From: Scedosporium boydii
Lineage: Eukaryota; Ascomycota; Sordariomycetes; Microascales; Microascaceae
Direction: 5' to 3'
Assembly: GCA_002221725.1 (NCBI GenBank)
Contig: NJFT01000302.1
Location: 1 to 40,458, forward strand
DNA: 40,458 nucleotides
Translations under genes and position numbers: made by a program
Shown here: piece by piece, positions 20,070-29,298 of the stretch
How the letters are laid out: each line of letters starts with the position of its first letter
Position numbering within the stretch: the first letter of the stretch is position 1
Notes under the pieces: generated by a model
What the model was told of the DNA's origin: nothing
Databases searched by the model: none
What the model saw: the letters and a program-made list of their open reading frames with translations, nothing else

Positions 20070-21746
20070 TCACCTGCGGTCCGCCTCCTCACCAACAGCA
20101 TAACCTCTCGCAACACCTCTCCTACCCTCTTCAACGACCGTGCTCTCCTCCTCATCGAAATCGCCGCCCAAGCCCTGCCACGTTCGCCGCGACCGGAGGA
20201 ATTCCGCGCCGGTACTCACGATGCCGTTGATGGTGGCCAGTTCGCCCGCCGTCTCTCTCTTCACGAGGGCTGCATCGGCTGCAGTAGATGGAGTCGGCCG
20301 CGACGATCCGTTGACGGCTGTGGGTCTGCTGGGTGATAACGGCGTCCTCGCGGCGGCGGCGCGCATGGGACGGCTATGACTGATGAGTTTGCCGGTCCTC
20401 AGATCAAACTCTGGCGGTGAAGATTCCTCTCCCTCGACGCCTCCATCCACATCGTGGATCATCTCCTCTTCCTCATTGATTCCCTCGACAACATCCTTCT
20501 CCTTTTCCCAATCATCATCAGTAATCTTCAACCCCTCGATACCACCCCACCACTCCCCACTCCAAACCCTCTCCTCCTCCCTCATCAGCGCAACCTCCAA
20601 CTCAAAAGGCGTAATCACCGGCATGAAATACGCCCCATCATCCTCCACCAACCCGCTCTCCCAGCACCCGACGACGACCCAACCCTCGACCTCGGCGAAA
20701 TTCGCCAGCTTGGCAGGGTTCAACTTGCCCACGACGATGGTATAGCTCTTCTTCCCCGCGGCGGCGATTCGCGCGCGCAGCGCGTCGACGGAGGAGAGGT
20801 AGTTCGCAACGCTGAGCGTGTTGACGAGGATGCCTATCGTGCCGGCGCTGGCGAGTGAGAGCACGCGCGCGAAGCGGCGGCGGAGGAGAGCTGCGGTGTT
20901 TGTCGGGGTTTCGGCTGTGGGGGAGGTCGCGTGGATGTGCAGGTTTGAGAGGCGGGAGTGGAGGGCGAGGAGGAGGGAGGTGGGCGGTGTGGAGATGTGG
21001 AAGGCTGAGTAGGATTGTAGGTCGGTGGTTGAGAGGTCCGAGGAGGTGGTGGTGGTCGTTGCAGTTGTAGTAGTAGTAGGGGCGACGAGGGCGCGGTTGG
21101 GGATGGGGTTGGAAGGGGAGTGGATCACGGTTGTGGAGAGGAGATTCGTGTAGCCGCGGGAGCGGAGGGCTGACGTTATAGGCTCGACATGGTTCTGGTA
21201 CGTGACGTCGGCGATAATGACGACCTTTTCCTCCTTGGAAGGATATGTAGATTCGAAATCGTCCATGACGGCATCGTGATCGAGAGGATATCGCGTAAAG
21301 ACATAAATGACAGGTAACCTCGCCGTAGGCGACAAACACGACCGGCCATAATGAACAACAACCTGCGCATTCGCATGCTCGGCGGCGATCTCATCAACGC
21401 AGCACGCACTATACGACGTATCGGCGAGCACGTAAAGCCTCGGTTGCTGTTTCCTACTCCTCGTCTCGCCCGTCGCAGGACCTTCTTCTTCGTCGATTTT
21501 TAGCGCGGCGTTCAGCGCGCCCACGACCCAGGCGACGTCGCCAAGCATCGAGTCCGGGAACTGCAGCGCGACCCTCTCCCAGCCGCCGGCGCGGATCTCG
21601 CGCGCCGTGCGCTCGATCTCGTAGATGCTGCGGAGCTCATCGTCGGGGCGGCGCGCGGTTGGGTCTTGTTTAGGGGCGGCGGGGGAGAATTCGATGAGGT
21701 TTTCGGCTGGGGTGGAGAGGACGGGGGCGGCGGCAAGGTCGGACAT
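20070..21746 (-). CDS. DPH2: Diphthamide biosynthesis protein 2
   Basis: Single exon, 558 aa, start at 21744-21746. It is the non-catalytic partner in the Dph1-Dph2 radical enzyme that transfers a 3-amino-3-carboxypropyl group from S-adenosylmethionine to the conserved histidine of translation elongation factor 2 in the cytosol, the first step of diphthamide synthesis. Recognised by the family blocks RVALQFPDSMLGD, LADTSYSACCVDEIAAEH, VVHYGRSCLSP, IIADVTYQNHV and VVVGCWESGLVEDDGAYFMP, and the C-terminal SRRTWQGLGGDFDEE. Cysteines at about 115/116, 137 and 361 sit where the family binds its iron-sulfur cluster. Length matches fungal Dph2 (about 530-600). Oddities are a Thr-rich insert (TTTTTATTTTTT, about 224-236) and an acidic linker before the tail (about 400-450), both likely disordered. 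Confidence 0.95.
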   Translation of the reverse strand: MSDLAAAPVLSTPAENLIEFSPAAPKQDPTARRPDDELRSIYEIERTAREIRAGGWERVALQFPDSMLGDVAWVVGALNAALKIDEEEGPATGETRSRKQQPRLYVLADTSYSACCVDEIAAEHANAQVVVHYGRSCLSPTARLPVIYVFTRYPLDHDAVMDDFESTYPSKEEKVVIIADVTYQNHVEPITSALRSRGYTNLLSTTVIHSPSNPIPNRALVAPTTTTTATTTTTSSDLSTTDLQSYSAFHISTPPTSLLLALHSRLSNLHIHATSPTAETPTNTAALLRRRFARVLSLASAGTIGILVNTLSVANYLSSVDALRARIAAAGKKSYTIVVGKLNPAKLANFAEVEGWVVVGCWESGLVEDDGAYFMPVITPFELEVALMREEERVWSGEWWGGIEGLKITDDDWEKEKDVVEGINEEEEMIHDVDGGVEGEESSPPEFDLRTGKLISHSRPMRAAAARTPLSPSRPTAVNGSSRPTPSTAADAALVKRETAGELATINGIVSTGAEFLRSRRTWQGLGGDFDEEESTVVEEGRRGVARGYAVGEEADRR

Positions 21747-23490
21747 GGTGGGAGGATAAGAGTGTGTGGTTTTGGGAGAGGAAGTTGAAGCTGGCAGGTT
21801 TTTTTGGTGGGGTCAAGATTGGCTTTGAAGATTTTTGGCGGGGTAATTTTGGGTTTGGTCATCGAGACGGAGCTTGCATACATTTTACAAGTACCTCCAC
21901 CCTGAGCTTTAATTTGTGAATGAACAACGTCAATCCTCGCCCATCTTTCTGAGTAGAGCGTCTCTTGATTCGAACGATTCGAACGGTAACCTTTGTGGAT
22001 GGGGAGCTCAGGAAAATCGAGTTGGAGAGAGGGCGAGGAAATGAAGGGACGAAGAAGAAAAAGGAAGAAATAAAAATAAAAAGAGGGAAAAAATAATAAT
22101 AATAAAAAGCTCGCTCGCGGGTCGCTCCCAGGATCGAATCCCGGTCGCTTCTCACGAGCTACGAAAATTGCGATTTTCTAACCTGAGCGCTCCAATGACC
22201 GCTTGGCCACTGGTCGCGGTATTGCCGCTTGAGCTGCTCGGTTGGAAGTTCTTTCCATGTCCTCGTATATGAAGGAATGGTGGAACTTTGCTTGCTCCAT
22301 CAGAACGGCTTGAGGAAGGCGCAGCCTGGGCTTGATAACTTCCTTAACTCTGAGCATGAACTGGCTCGAGGCGCTGGTCCAATTCCGTGAATGTCTTCGA
22401 TCTGCCAGGAACGCTTGCGATACGACGCCTAGTTTGCTCCATCAAACCGGCTCTCGTGTACCTTCCTTGGATGGCCGTGACGTAGAATGCTGCCCGGGAT
22501 AACTTCATCCCTGGTATCCGGATGACTGCTCAGAGCTGGAGCTTCCAATTTCGCAAGTGCCCCGATCTTGGCCGGCTTCCCCGCTTCACGGCCGACGGCC
22601 GAGCGAATTGGGTGCGGGATTCCCGGGCTCTTACTAAGTGCTCGATGCTGCCGCGGACGCGACCCGCTGAGAGACCTTCCGTTGCGGTAGGGCAGCCCCG
22701 CTCCATCAGGTCATCCGACATTGGACTTACAATTTCCGCAACGGAGTGGTCTGGGTTTTCCGCTGGCTTTACCTTTGTACACGGGTACAAATGTAGAAAT
22801 GGAATTTTTGGGGCTATGTTGGGAGCGACTGATCGGCACTGGGCCTTCTGCACTCGCAAAGCTGGGAACTAATAGCCAGGCCAAGCCGTAAAAGCGTACC
22901 ATGCGCCACGCGTACGCCAAGCCTAGCTCCCCCTCGACGAGAGCACGAAATAGTCTTTATAACGCGAAGAGAAACAAGAAGCTTCTTCGAAGAATGGAGA
23001 GAGAAAATAAAAGAGACCTAGAATTCGTGACATTTTAGTAGAAACGAAGACAAGATGGGAGTAACTAGCGGACAACAATGAAATCAAAGACTTCCTAATT
23101 CCAAGCGCTTCAAATCAAAGTCAAAAGCCCCGCGCCCGTTGACGAAGAGAAAGATTTGAAGAAAGGGCTTAATATTATACACATCTTGTAAATGCAAGAA
23201 GGAATGTCTCCGATCAATCGATCAACGATATTTGTTACACACATAAGAGCTTGGCAGATGTTTTGGCGTGACCAATGGTCTCAAGCACTTCCGTTCCCAC
23301 TAGAAGATCTAAGCTGAAGAGATGCGGGGTACAAAAACTATTAAGCTCAAGAGCTGATGATGCCTGATCCCGATTAACTTTAATCTCTCATCTTAGCTCT
23401 TCTCCGAAGTCACCTCTCCTTGATATTGTCGCTTGAAAGTACCCCTTACGTTACTACGTTTAATTCGAATTGAGTTTTGATCCAGCGACA
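21747..23490. other. Intergenic between divergent DPH2 and prion-like-tail gene
   Basis: Holds both promoters and the tRNA-like unit. A word of the form gctccatcaaaccggct recurs in diverged form near 22296 and 22438, each followed by a GATAACTTC word, hinting at an old local duplication. Frames at 22520-22870 on both strands lack motifs. Confidence 0.45.
22104..22219 (-). ncRNA. tRNA-like Pol III candidate (degenerate tRNA or tRNA-derived)
   Basis: Read on the minus strand: GCGACCAGTGGCCAAGCGGTC carries an A-box close to those of serine/leucine tRNAs (TGGCCgAGCGGTC). About 55 nt later comes GGGATTCGATCCT, a B-box-like word able to form a hairpin, and 22 nt after that a T5 Pol III terminator followed by more T runs. 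Order and spacing fit a class-II or intron-containing tRNA. However, the acceptor stem does not close, the T loop is off-register, and no confident anticodon can be placed. It is therefore a tRNA pseudogene, SINE head or unusual Pol III RNA rather than a proven tRNA. Confidence 0.4.
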
Positions 23491-25377
23491 ATGTCTTCCC
23501 GCGGCGTACCGGAAGTTCTGATGAAAAAGATCGACGAATACGTCGACTCACTCGCACCCCAAATCCAACCCCGCATGGAATCCGAGCTCGAGACCTTCCA
23601 ACAAAAGACCATCGACAGCTTAGAGACCCAAGTGATCGACGCTTTCCGCTCCCTTTTTAATACCAACCGCTCGGGAAACTCCTCGGAATCCTCAAGAAGC
23701 CTCAACGACGCTGCTCCGGATGCATACGGCGGACAGTCTCTACCGTTCGCGGACGAGATCGCCAAGCTCACGCGCAATTTCGGTCAAATCGCCGATGAAG
23801 CAAGCAGTGACTTGCGAGACATTTTCGACCTCACGGAGGATAAAGGAACGCGTGGTGGTCCGGATGAGACTCAGTCCCGGTCCCGTGGCGGCGACCAGTC
23901 CGACTTCTCCCGGGGTGCGAAGGGATTCCTATCCGCTGCCATAAATGTGGTTCAAGACCATCTAGAAAATAATAACCAGAGACCGGGAGGCGGTGGCCAG
24001 AGGCTCGAGCTCGACGGGATTCTCGGTGCTATTAGCAACACCGTGAAAGATGTCTCTCGCAATCCGGAGGAGACGGCGCGCCTCATCAGCCCTGAGATTA
24101 AGGAGAAAGTCGGAGCCAAGCTGCGAGAGCAGCACGCCCCCATCGCGGAGCAATTTACACGCATTGCACTGGACCACATCAAGCGCTGGCTGCGCGGCAA
24201 CACGAGCAGTCGGGATATTGGGGACGGCGTTAAGGGCGAGATTGAAGACCAGGTCAAAGACCTCGTAAAGGGCCTTGGAGGCCTCTTCGGACATAAGAAG
24301 CAGTCTGGCGAGGGACAATCGAGAGGGATCGACGATCAGGATCGTGATCGTGACGATGGCGGTGAAGGGGAAGGCAGCGGCGGCTTCTCTAAAATCATAA
24401 GCGACAAGCTAAGCACTGGACTTGCCAAGGTCCACAGGGAAGTACGTCTGGAATTCCGCAAAGTGCTAGGCAGTATCGAAAAGCAGCTCTTCGAGTTATT
24501 ACCCGACGAATTCCAACGCCCGCTTGAAAAGATTCTCGGCGGCAACCCCTTTGACTCGCAGCTCGACTACAACGCGGGGTCCGGTTCGCGGACACAGGAT
24601 CGCGGGTTCGGGGATGATATCAAGGCCAAACTGGTCAGCAAAATCCGAGACCTGGTGCGAAAAGTGCAGGAGACGCTGCGCGAGAGTATTTTGGGTGTCG
24701 TGAATGGCGGGCACCGCAAGTTCGAGCGCGAAAGCTGGATTTTTGTGCAGACCACCGTGGAGCAGAAGGTGCAGAGGTATCTGCCAAAGGTGAAGATCTC
24801 TGTCCCGGATGATATCGGCAACGAGGGTGTAAGCGTGGGAGCACCTACATCCGGTGGTCAACTCGGTGGTGGAAGCCAGCATGTGCCCCCTCAACAACAG
24901 GGAGCCCACTCCCCGTCTCCCAGCTATCAGCAACAGGGATCCCACGTCCCTCCTCCTAGCCATCAACAACAGGGAGGCTACGCTCCTCCTTCTAGCTATC
25001 AACAGCAGGGTAGACAGGAATACCCTCGTCAAGATTACCATTCTCCTCCCCAAGGAGACTATACTTCTCAGCACTCTCACAGACCAGATGGCGGGCACAC
25101 ACAGCATCAACAATACGATCGTCCTCCCCAGCACCAATCCAACCAAGACTATCGACCCGAGAATCGTCAGGAGCACCAATCCTATCAAGGATATCAGCCG
25201 CCTGAACAGCACAATCAGCAATACCAGACCAACCAGCCGCAGAGGTACCAACAGAATCAGGGCTACCAGCAGAATCAAAACTACCAACAGAATGAGGGTT
25301 ACCAACGGGATCAAGGCTACCAACAGAATCAAGACTACCAGCAGAACGACCGCTACAATCAGAATCCGCGGTATTAA
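23491..25377 (+). CDS. Helical protein with Q/N/Y-rich prion-like tail
   Basis: Single exon, 628 aa from the first ATG (23491). Residues 1 to about 445 are mostly helical and charged, with repeated amphipathic segments (VLMKKIDEYVDSLAPQIQPR, EIKEKVGAKLREQHAPIAEQ, VRLEFRKVLGSIEKQLFELL, KLVSKIRDLVRKVQETLRES). They are interrupted by Asp/Gly/Arg-rich linkers (DDQDRDRDDGGEGEG). Residues about 450-628 are of very low complexity: SYQQQG/PPPSHQQQG units, then GYQQNQxY repeats to the end (...NDRYNQNPRY). The tail composition (Gln, Asn, Tyr, Gly, few charges) is that of prion-like domains that form condensates. The N-terminal part appears conserved in filamentous ascomycetes but unnamed. No signal peptide or catalytic residue is seen. 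Confidence 0.85.
   Translation: MSSRGVPEVLMKKIDEYVDSLAPQIQPRMESELETFQQKTIDSLETQVIDAFRSLFNTNRSGNSSESSRSLNDAAPDAYGGQSLPFADEIAKLTRNFGQIADEASSDLRDIFDLTEDKGTRGGPDETQSRSRGGDQSDFSRGAKGFLSAAINVVQDHLENNNQRPGGGGQRLELDGILGAISNTVKDVSRNPEETARLISPEIKEKVGAKLREQHAPIAEQFTRIALDHIKRWLRGNTSSRDIGDGVKGEIEDQVKDLVKGLGGLFGHKKQSGEGQSRGIDDQDRDRDDGGEGEGSGGFSKIISDKLSTGLAKVHREVRLEFRKVLGSIEKQLFELLPDEFQRPLEKILGGNPFDSQLDYNAGSGSRTQDRGFGDDIKAKLVSKIRDLVRKVQETLRESILGVVNGGHRKFERESWIFVQTTVEQKVQRYLPKVKISVPDDIGNEGVSVGAPTSGGQLGGGSQHVPPQQQGAHSPSPSYQQQGSHVPPPSHQQQGGYAPPSSYQQQGRQEYPRQDYHSPPQGDYTSQHSHRPDGGHTQHQQYDRPPQHQSNQDYRPENRQEHQSYQGYQPPEQHNQQYQTNQPQRYQQNQGYQQNQNYQQNEGYQRDQGYQQNQDYQQNDRYNQNPRY
24880..25374 (+). repeat. Degenerate YQQ(N/Q)G-coding repeats
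   Basis: In-frame degenerate repeats in the C-terminal third of the preceding gene: first blocks of about 19 codons ending in a CAACAACAGGGA-type core, then short units of 7-8 codons (ggctaccagcagaatcaa and variants). They give the prion-like tail. Confidence 0.85.
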
Positions 25378-27087
25378 CTATGACACTTTGGCGGATCAGC
25401 CGCGTCGTAGACAGTGCAGGGTATCGTCGATGAACCCCGACGGCTTGGCTGCGGGCGAAGAAAAAATCTTGTCGTCGGGGGCCAACTGGAATTGACTTTT
25501 TTTCACTTGGCCGTAGGTGGAGGAATTGAAAAAAAGAATCGAATAAATGTAGTTTATAAATCGTTGATTAATGCTTGAGACGAAATTTCATCGCTATAGC
25601 CACGAAGGTTGAAAAGATATATGTACTGAAGATGGAATTCCTGATCGTGATGTGTGCAAAACTCGAGCCTCTAAATTCCTCAGTGGCCATAGCCTGTGCT
25701 TTTCCCCTCGCCGCCGAGTGAATTCAGGTGCGGCTTAACACAGCGCCATGCGGCATTCCCGGGCTCCCATGCCCCTCCGGAAGTGCTTCCGGTGGGATCG
25801 GCCCCACTCTCCGGGCCCGGGTCATCCATTGTCCCATTCATTGCTCGAGGCTGGTGGGTCCAGCTTCTCCGCAGAGTTCCGGAAACATGGGAAAGGAGCC
25901 GATGGAGCCACTAACAAAGATTCGTGAATGTCAGTCGAGCGCTATAACCGGAAGAGGGTACCACCGCGGAAGACCCCATGGCAGGCCTGGACGGCGGCAG
26001 TGCGGTGGAAAGGAATTCATAGCCGCTCCTCCAATTATAATAACTAATCAAATTTCTATCAATCGGCAACTAGCTGGGGTGGGTGGACTTGGACCCGTTT
26101 CCGAAATCCCCAGGGACTGATGGAGCATAACACTTGGGGCGATGCTTCGGCTCCGATCCGATGGCTTGAGAGGAGCTCGCGGAGAGCTCTAGTTGGAATC
26201 TCCCCAACGAATCCGGAAAGGAGTGATTTGAAGGCTCTGGGTGTTTGGTATGACCAAAATGTACTTTTATTTCATCAACCAGCTTCAAAGTACTCTCATA
26301 TCGTGAAAGCCAAAACGACTGCCAGTAAGGGACTCAAAACGAGTGTAGCACTAACCGCAAGTCTCAAAAAGGCTTGCTCCGCAAACAACCCAAAGCGTCG
26401 TCGTAGAAGCGATCGGTGTATTGGCTTAGACGGCCTTCATGACATACGGTAGCTAGAGGAAGCGGCGGTGAGGATGCGTGCACCGCAATATCCGTCTGGA
26501 TGCGGATCCTTGAGCCTCGTACCCTTCGGAACCGCAATCATGCCGGGTCCGCACCTCCCCTTATTCCTGACGGTCATGCAAGAAGGGCATCTTTGGAACG
26601 CACTGAAAGGATCCGTGTTCCTCTCTAGATGTGTCGGCTCTTGGATTGTCCGACGAGGGCTCAAGGCGGGTTGCCGAGAGGGAAGGACAATAAAAAAAAG
26701 GGAAAGGAAAAGAAGACAGGAGGAAAGGAAAAGGAAAAAGAGAAGGAAATAAAAATGAATAAACCCTTAAGAAAGGAGAAAAGAGAAGAAAGGGGGCCGC
26801 GACCGTCTCATTCGCACCAGGATAATTCCAAGAGTCCTCATCGCGTAGAGCTTCACTCGAGTCTCCAACATTCAACCACCTCACCTACCCGACACCTCTT
26901 GTCCTTGTCAAATTCTCAATCAATATGACAATCCTGTCTTTTGCGCCCTTCTCCAACATAGGACTCAGTCCTCCCGTCTGTCCCGCCTGTCCCGACAATC
27001 CCGCTCCGAGCGGGCCTCCCAGAACTCAAAAAACTGGGGACCATCTCGGACCTCAACTAACATCTCAATCGCAAAGGGGAAACATAA
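25378..27087. other. Intergenic, low-complexity purine tract
   Basis: No convincing gene. At 26690-26800 there is an A/G-only-type tract (aaaaaaagggaaaggaaaag and similar) that creates spurious Lys-rich frames. Frames at 25728-26120 and 26120-26452 have no motif. Confidence 0.45.
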
Positions 27088-27736
27088 AAAGGAGCAAACA
27101 CCTCAACTTCCACATCAACAGAAACCCCCGTTCCAAATCAACAGCATTCCCTTGGTCCTCAAATGAGACCACCTTTTGGGGTAGGTAACAGCCGAATCCT
27201 CCCACGCTCGATGGACGAGTCAGCTTCACCACAGACAAATTACCCCAAGGTAGGATATCCTTTCGACCGGAGCCAACGACCCGTGCTCCCTCGCGTCCCC
27301 AAAACCAGAGAAAATCCCTCTTTCATAAATCTCTTCTCTTGCTCCAATTGAAACCCCAAAAAATACTCCGAGAAACAATTCCCCCGCTCTCTGGAAGGGA
27401 AGGGAAGGGAAAAAAGGAAAATCACCACTTCTTCGACGCCTTCTCCCCAGTGGCTCGGCGCCAAGTCCACGATGCCTTGCCAAGCACGTACCCGCCGCCA
27501 AGGCTTCGATCGAGAACCCTCAAATGGCATCGCCAAGCCGAATGCTAGACTTCCCGATGAAGAGTTACCCTCTGCCCTCTGCCAAGGAACGGGAGTTGCA
27601 ATATCGCCCCTCGGCTCGGGACGTAATGCGACCAGAGGAAGAAAGCGGGCTTCCAGACACGGCCTTCCATGCGAGCGAACGACGTGCTTGGCGGTCTATC
27701 GGACAGGCCCCGGGCGAGGAAAACATCAATTGGTAA
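27088..27736 (+). CDS. Probable small split gene, structure unresolved
   Basis: Two open segments look coding. The first, open from 27088, reads TSTSTETPVPNQQHSLGPQM then RPPFGVGNSRILPRSMDESA and NYPK, ending at a possible donor (gtaggat, 27250) or an earlier one (gtaggt, about 27181). The second ends at the TAA at 27734-27736 and reads PRCLAKHVPAAKASIENPQ, MLDFPMKSYPLPSAKERELQ, YRPSARDVMRPEEESGLPDT and AFHASERRAWRSIG. Possible acceptors lie at about 27448 (ctccccag) and 27482, but I could not find one join that is both canonical and in phase, nor a certain start. The second half has a clear protein-like pattern; no family is recognised. Confidence 0.35.
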
Positions 27737-28243
27737 CAACATAGACAAGAGGTTATGGGGGGTCGCCGCGACTGAGGTTAACAATTCCCTAGCTGGTAAG
27801 TAAAGGTAAACATATTCATAATGACAGGTTCAACAGGGAAGAGCTCAGGGAAGGTCAAGCGAAGGGGGAAGATACGCATTCATCATTAAATTATCCGACA
27901 AACAAGACGTCCTCGACACCCTCCTCCGTTGTCCGCGCCCTCCGAATCCCTCGAATGGCCCATCTTCCTTTTTAAGCCAACCTGGTATCTCTCTGATTTG
28001 CCTCCACAAATCAACCCAAACTATTCGGGGCTTTTGACGCAACAGCCATATAAAAAAAAGGAGGTATATATATCTGAACAATGTTTTGAAGAAACAATAT
28101 CCAATAAGAAAAAATAAGTACGATAAAAGAAAAAAAAAAAAAAGAGATAGGATGGAACTCGACACGTATATGGGGGCTTGCTAGGTTACTCTTTCGAAAA
28201 CAGTCTTTTCAACAATGCCAAATCGCGTCAACATATACTCATT

Positions 28244-29298
28244 TTAGACGGTGTGGGCAGCAGCCTTAGCAGCGCGATCAGCCTTGGCCTTGTCAGACCA
28301 GGGAAGAGGGAAGACGGGGACCTGGAAGAAGGAGTTGCTATTTCTGAATGTTAGCGTATGCTACAAAGAGAAGGGTTCCTGGACTCTGCTACTAACCTAG
28401 AATCCTGGATACCAGCAAGAGCGTTATACCACGCCAAGAAGGCAGCCAGCATACCAAACACACCACCAGCGATCTGGAGACCGTCCTTGGCCGCCATGGC
28501 ACCGTTGTTTGCGGCGTAGTTCTCGCAGGCGAGGAAGAGGAAGGCAAGGTCGAGCGTGAAGAAGAGGAGGAAGAACATAACCGTCGACTTGAGCGTGCAG
28601 AGGAGAAGGAGCGTGTTGAAGATGAACCAGCCGGTCAGGAAGAAGCCAACGACGGAGCTGACGTCGGAGGGGTTGGAAGAGTAAGGGCCGGTCTTGGTGT
28701 CGAGGATGTTGAAGCCGGGGGAGAGGAGGAGACCGTAGGAAATCCAGAAGCCGCCGTAGGATGAGAGGGCGGTGGCACCAAAGGTGTTGCCGACGGCCAT
28801 TTCCCTATCGAATTTGTTAGAACACAGCTTCCGTACACGAGAGAATAGCAACGCCTCTTTGTTCCAGGATCGAAAAAGGTCGGGATATAGAAACAGCCTG
28901 AGCCATTCCGCACCTTGCCCTCCGAAACCAATGGAAAGGCGAACGACGAATTCGAGGGTTTCTTTTTTATATTCAACTTACCACATACCAGCCAGAAGCT
29001 GGACAAGACCACCATAACCGAAAGCGAGGGGCACGGCAATGTTGGGAGTCTTAACACCACGAGCATGCATGTTGACGGCAGAGAGGACAAAGGTGGTGAG
29101 GGCGAAAGCGCTGAGACCCAGAGGAGCAGGATTGGCAAACTTGCGGTGCTCGAACGGCCGGATCTGACCGGGGTGGATCATCAAGCCCTCGGGGGCGGAG
29201 TAGTCCTGGTGCCTGAAGGAAGCATTGTGGCCGTTGGTGCTGTTGCTGGAGGCCAACTGCTGCTCCTTCTCGATGGGGATCGCGACGTGCTCAGCCAT
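28244..29298 (-). CDS. GPR1/FUN34/YaaH-family acetate transporter
   Basis: Three exons on the minus strand: 29298-28982, 28804-28397 and 28337-28244 (introns 177 and 59 nt), 272 aa. The family signature NPAPLGL is at residues 56-62, followed by six hydrophobic helices. Characteristic stretches are [20 protein letters not shown] (across the first junction), [29 protein letters not shown] and [17 protein letters not shown]. Members are plasma-membrane carriers for acetate/monocarboxylates (yeast Ady2/Ato1, Aspergillus AcpA) or close relatives of less clear role (AlcS). Sequence alone does not separate these. The long N-terminal hydrophilic region and [17 protein letters not shown] tail are typical. 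Such genes respond to acetate and carbon source. The very long upstream interval would leave room for distal control. Confidence 0.93.

Noticed and set aside
20383..21339. Long frames opposite and alternative to DPH2
   Set aside because: Shadows caused by the high GC and codon bias of DPH2, which is recognised with certainty.
24499..25332. 277-codon Leu/Val/Ile-rich minus frame
   Set aside because: The hydrophobic pattern is the antisense of CAA/CAG/AAC-rich codons in the prion-like tail, not a membrane protein.
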